A DNA stretch of 64,000 bases, taken from positions 186,001 to 250,000 of the forward strand of contig BPQB01000025.1 in the NCBI GenBank assembly GCA_019973155.2, in the 5' to 3' direction. Positions 61,430-64,000 of this stretch are shown piece by piece. The first letter of the stretch is position 1, and each line of letters begins with the position of its first letter. A model generated the notes under the pieces. That model was given only the letters and a program-made list of their open reading frames with translations, searched no databases and was not told where the DNA came from. Origin of the DNA: Phanerochaete sordida (Eukaryota > Basidiomycota > Agaricomycetes > Polyporales > Phanerochaetaceae). A program made the position numbers and the translations under genes.

Positions 61430-62885
61430 ATGATTGCCCTCTCGCTGATCGCCCTCGCGACCGCGCTTGGCTCGTCGCTCCTCCCGCGCGTTGCGGCCCA
61501 TGGTTATGTCCAGGACGTCACCATCGGTGGCAAGAACTACCCTGCGTGGGACCCGAACGTCGATCCGTAGGAGGCCCGTCGAATGCCCAGCGTCAGTGCA
61601 CTGAACCCGCGGATCATAGCTACCAGGATCCTCTGCCCCAGCGCGTCATGCGCAAGGTGCCCGACGACGGACCCGGTACGTCTTCCTGTGCACGCAATGA
61701 CTTGCCGCTCTCTGAACTCGGGGTTGCATAGTCATCGACATTACTAGCCCCGATATGGCTTGTAACCAGGGTGGCGAGTCTGGCGCTGCTCTCGTGGCGG
61801 ACGCCGCGGCTGGCAGCCAAGTCACCTTCCAGATGGTCAGGGTACGTAACCGATTAGTTTACGGGTGGTGCATTTTGACCAATGCCTCAATAGTGGCCTA
61901 GCGGTGCGTCAGAACCTAAGAGCTAGCCATCATGGAGGCTGATTAACCTTTTCCTAGACCATCTGGGACCGGTCATCCATTATATGGCTGATTGCGAGGG
62001 CGATTGCACGACCTTCGACGCCACTAAGGGCAAGTGGTTCAAGATCTATGAGGATGGCTTTGACAACGGTCTTTGGGCGACCACCAAGTTGATTGCAAGT
62101 GCGTCACGCGCCGCCGTCTGAACCTTGAACTTTAGCAGAGACACCTGACCGTCCACGTATAGACAACTTGGCAGTTACCGTTACTATTCCCGCCGAACTC
62201 AAGTCTGGCCAATACGTACGTGTTCATTATGTCACCAGTACGGTACGGTTCTCACACAGGTGCTCTGCAGCTTCTTCGCCACGAACTGTACGGGCTCCCG
62301 CGATCCGGTCAGAGATGGTTTGACTAAAGATGACCTGTAGAATTGCCTTGCACGACATCACTCAGCCCCAGTACTACCCAGCCTGCGCGTAAGTTGTGTT
62401 CTTCCGATCGGACTAGGACCGGCTTGTGATCCTGACATTCACACAGCCAGATCAACGTTACGGGCGGCGGCAACCAGGAGCCAGACCCCGCGTCTATCGT
62501 CAGCATCCCTGGTGTCTACAGCGGCTTCAAGTGGCCCGACATCTGGTCAGAGGACTTCAACTCCTTCGCGCTTCCTTCGCCTGCACTTGCCAAGTTCGCG
62601 GCCTCGGCCGCCAGCTCGCCTGCGCCGGCTCCATCTTCACAGGCTCCCGCACCTTCCACATCAAGCTCGCCTGCACCTGCCCCATCTTCGCAGGCTCCTG
62701 CGCCAAGCACGACTGCCGCGCCCGCTCCCGGCACCTCCTCTGCCCCCGCGGCTGCGCCGGCCGCGTCCTCCACGGGCAAGGCCAAGTGCAAGGCGCGCAC
62801 GACGAAGCGGAGTGCGTCCGAGAAGGCTGCGCGCCGGGCCCGCCGACACGCTGCCGGACACGCGAAGCGCCACCACCAGCACTGA
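61430..62885 (+). CDS. AA9 lytic polysaccharide monooxygenase with an apparent frame break
   Basis: Secreted copper enzyme for oxidative cleavage of cellulose or hemicellulose. The signal peptide is followed by mature His1 in AAHGYVQDVTIGGKNYPAWD. The first coding segment hits TAG at 61567-61569, while the conserved continuation (RVMRKVPDDGP then VIDITSPDMACN) is in another frame. Later exons are clean: 61732-61841, 61894-61903, 61958-62098, 62163-62215, 62271-62287, 62341-62388, 62447-62885. Motifs: WPSDHLGPVIHYMADCEGDC, the second copper His in LLRHELIALHD, and the axial Tyr region QYYPACAQINVTG. The tail is Ser/Ala/Pro-rich with two 51-bp repeats and a basic end, RRARRHAAGHAKRHHQH. No CBM1. 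The break may be an assembly error or true inactivation; no intron long enough repairs it. Confidence 0.82.
62613..62714 (+). repeat. Two tandem 51-bp units in the LPMO tail
   Basis: 62613-62663 and 62664-62714 are near-identical units, each encoding SSPAPAPSSQAPAPST plus Ser or Thr, a flexible linker likely to be O-glycosylated. The unit length is a multiple of three, so copy number could vary without a frameshift. Confidence 0.85.
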
Positions 62886-63840
62886 GGCGTGCCCGCGAAC
62901 CCGCTGCCCAGCACTGGGCAGAGGGCTCGCCGCGTCGGCGCCGGCTCGCCCTCGCGCAGCACCGCCAGGGATTTTCCTTCGATCTGCTTCCGAGAGGCGC
63001 CGGGTGCCCTGCAGCGGGCGGATTGATTCCGCGAACGTGTTGTTTGTGTGGCACCGGCGGGATCGCCTCTCGCCCGTCCTGTACCGTCGTCTTCGTCATT
63101 CCCGCGTCCGCACATATACCCCCGAAGCCGAAGCCGCTCTCGTCCGCTCGCGTGTCGTTCGTTCTGCCGGCCAGCCCTGCGTGTCGTCGAAGACGTCAGC
63201 ACACGCTTCGCTCACGTTCCGTGTTTCTGCTCCAGTCGTGCTCCAGCTCTCCATTGCTGCTCGCCCGGCCGTCAACACGTTCTGAACGCGTTACCTGCGT
63301 CAGGGCTGATGCCTGATGCGTGAGTGCCAGAATCACAAGGGATTTCAGACATGAGAATGAACAGATTGGCGTGCTCAGATGTGCGCCGAGAGTCTGGAGC
63401 CGCCTGGAAATGCATCGATAGACGTGAGATTAGAGGTCGACCGCTGGAAGGTCGTATAGCAAAGAATAAAGAAATAGATACATGGAGGCCGGGTCCCAGC
63501 CCATAAAGGAATGATAAAGTATGCTAGCGTACATAGCAAAATAGCTATAAAGTAGCTAAATACTAGTAAACGAGTGTGTTCCCTATAGTATGGAGTATAA
63601 CTTGATGGCAAATACAATGTAGTGAGAGTAGTCCAGTGTGTGTGTGCGTGGGAAGGGATACATAACGAGGTGAAATAGATGAAGGCGATAAGGTAAATGA
63701 GATAGTAGTCCATGCTTCCTAGCCAAACAGATTGCTCAATTCACGATGCGCAAAGCGACAGGAGGGTAAAGAACGGCAAAGTTCATGTGTCCACTCACGA
63801 GGGGTCGAGTTGGGTATCGATTGCTGATGGATAACAATGA
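62886..63840. other. Intergenic with an AT-rich patch
   Basis: 62886-63330 is ordinary. From about 63420 to 63720 the sequence turns unusually A/T-rich for this window, with tagctataaagtagctaaa-like words and a hydrophobic minus-strand frame of 112 codons (63375-63713) that I attribute to composition. Confidence 0.5.
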
Positions 63841-64000
63841 TTACCGCGAACGGCTCGGAGGCCTGCGTTCAGGTTCGTCGTAACTCCGTCCCCGGTACTG
63901 CGAGGACGAGGGAGGCGAGGGATTGGGACGGCCGTACGAGCCTGGCGGGCCGGGCGCGTAACCGGCGCCGCTCATGGAGATCGAGCTCATGGGGGCCACG
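63841..64000 (-). CDS. 3' end of a low-complexity gene, cut by the window edge
   Basis: The minus-strand frame is open from the window edge to a TAA at 63843-63841. It encodes MSSISMSGAGYAPGPPGSYG then RPNPSPPSSSQYRGRSYDEP and an Arg/Ser-rich end, PERRPPSRSR. The Gly/Pro/Ser/Tyr composition with Arg-rich ends is typical of disordered C-termini of RNA-binding or regulatory proteins. No domain is visible in the ~52 codons available. The acceptor of this exon may lie outside the window. Confidence 0.6.
   Translation of the reverse strand, partial: VAPMSSISMSGAGYAPGPPGSYGRPNPSPPSSSQYRGRSYDEPERRPPSRSR

Noticed and set aside
63375..63713. 112-codon hydrophobic minus-strand ORF as a membrane protein
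   Set aside because: It coincides with the AT-rich patch, where random codons favour Phe, Ile, Leu and Tyr; no start context or homology features.

Overview
This window looks like nuclear DNA of a filamentous basidiomycete, probably a wood- or litter-decaying agaricomycete. The evidence is: GC-rich coding sequence; genes broken by many 45-70 bp GT..AG introns; a complete translation elongation factor 3; an AA9 lytic polysaccharide monooxygenase; Zn2Cys6 and C2H2 regulators; and fungal forms of CHD1, Scp160/vigilin and NAA50. No rRNA or tRNA gene and no bacterial operon was found. Exon boundaries were read by eye from splice consensus, phase and family motifs. In nearly every model the exon lengths sum to an intact frame; exceptions are stated.

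Layout. 0-14.4 kb is dense housekeeping: the 3' part of CHD1 (+), an unrecognised membrane protein (-), a low-complexity RGG-tailed protein (+), a KH-repeat vigilin/Scp160 in 12 exons (-) and RNase H2 subunit B (-). 14.5-34.9 kb is an accessory stretch. Two diverged copies of a ~1.9 kb sequence lie in inverted orientation at about 14.7-16.7 and 31.3-33.2 kb. They flank a Zn2Cys6 regulator (-), 3.5 kb without convincing genes, mitochondrial-type 2-methylcitrate dehydratase (-), a SNAPC3-like factor (+), TFIIH subunit Tfb4 (+) and an isoaspartyl-peptidase/asparaginase-type hydrolase (-). A broken 5' end of a second hydrolase copy is joined to the far side of the first repeat.

35-44.7 kb carries a PCL-type cyclin with an upstream ORF, two unrecognised small proteins transcribed divergently, NAA50, a small zinc-finger regulator and gene-poor spacers. 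44.7-54.3 kb has DNA ligase I, a secreted CREG-like protein, an unrecognised protein, a BolA-like protein and a two-finger C2H2 regulator. 56.7-62.9 kb has EF-3 and an AA9 LPMO whose first coding segment has an apparent frame break. The right edge cuts the 3' end of a low-complexity gene.

The genes do not form an obvious pathway cluster. Several act on chromatin or DNA (CHD1, RNase H2B, Tfb4, ligase I), but they are interspersed with unrelated genes and I regard this as ordinary linkage. I found no clear case for a wholly new system. The most interesting signals are the inverted repeat pair with its misplaced hydrolase fragment, the frame breaks in the hydrolase and the LPMO, and several extremely short exons.
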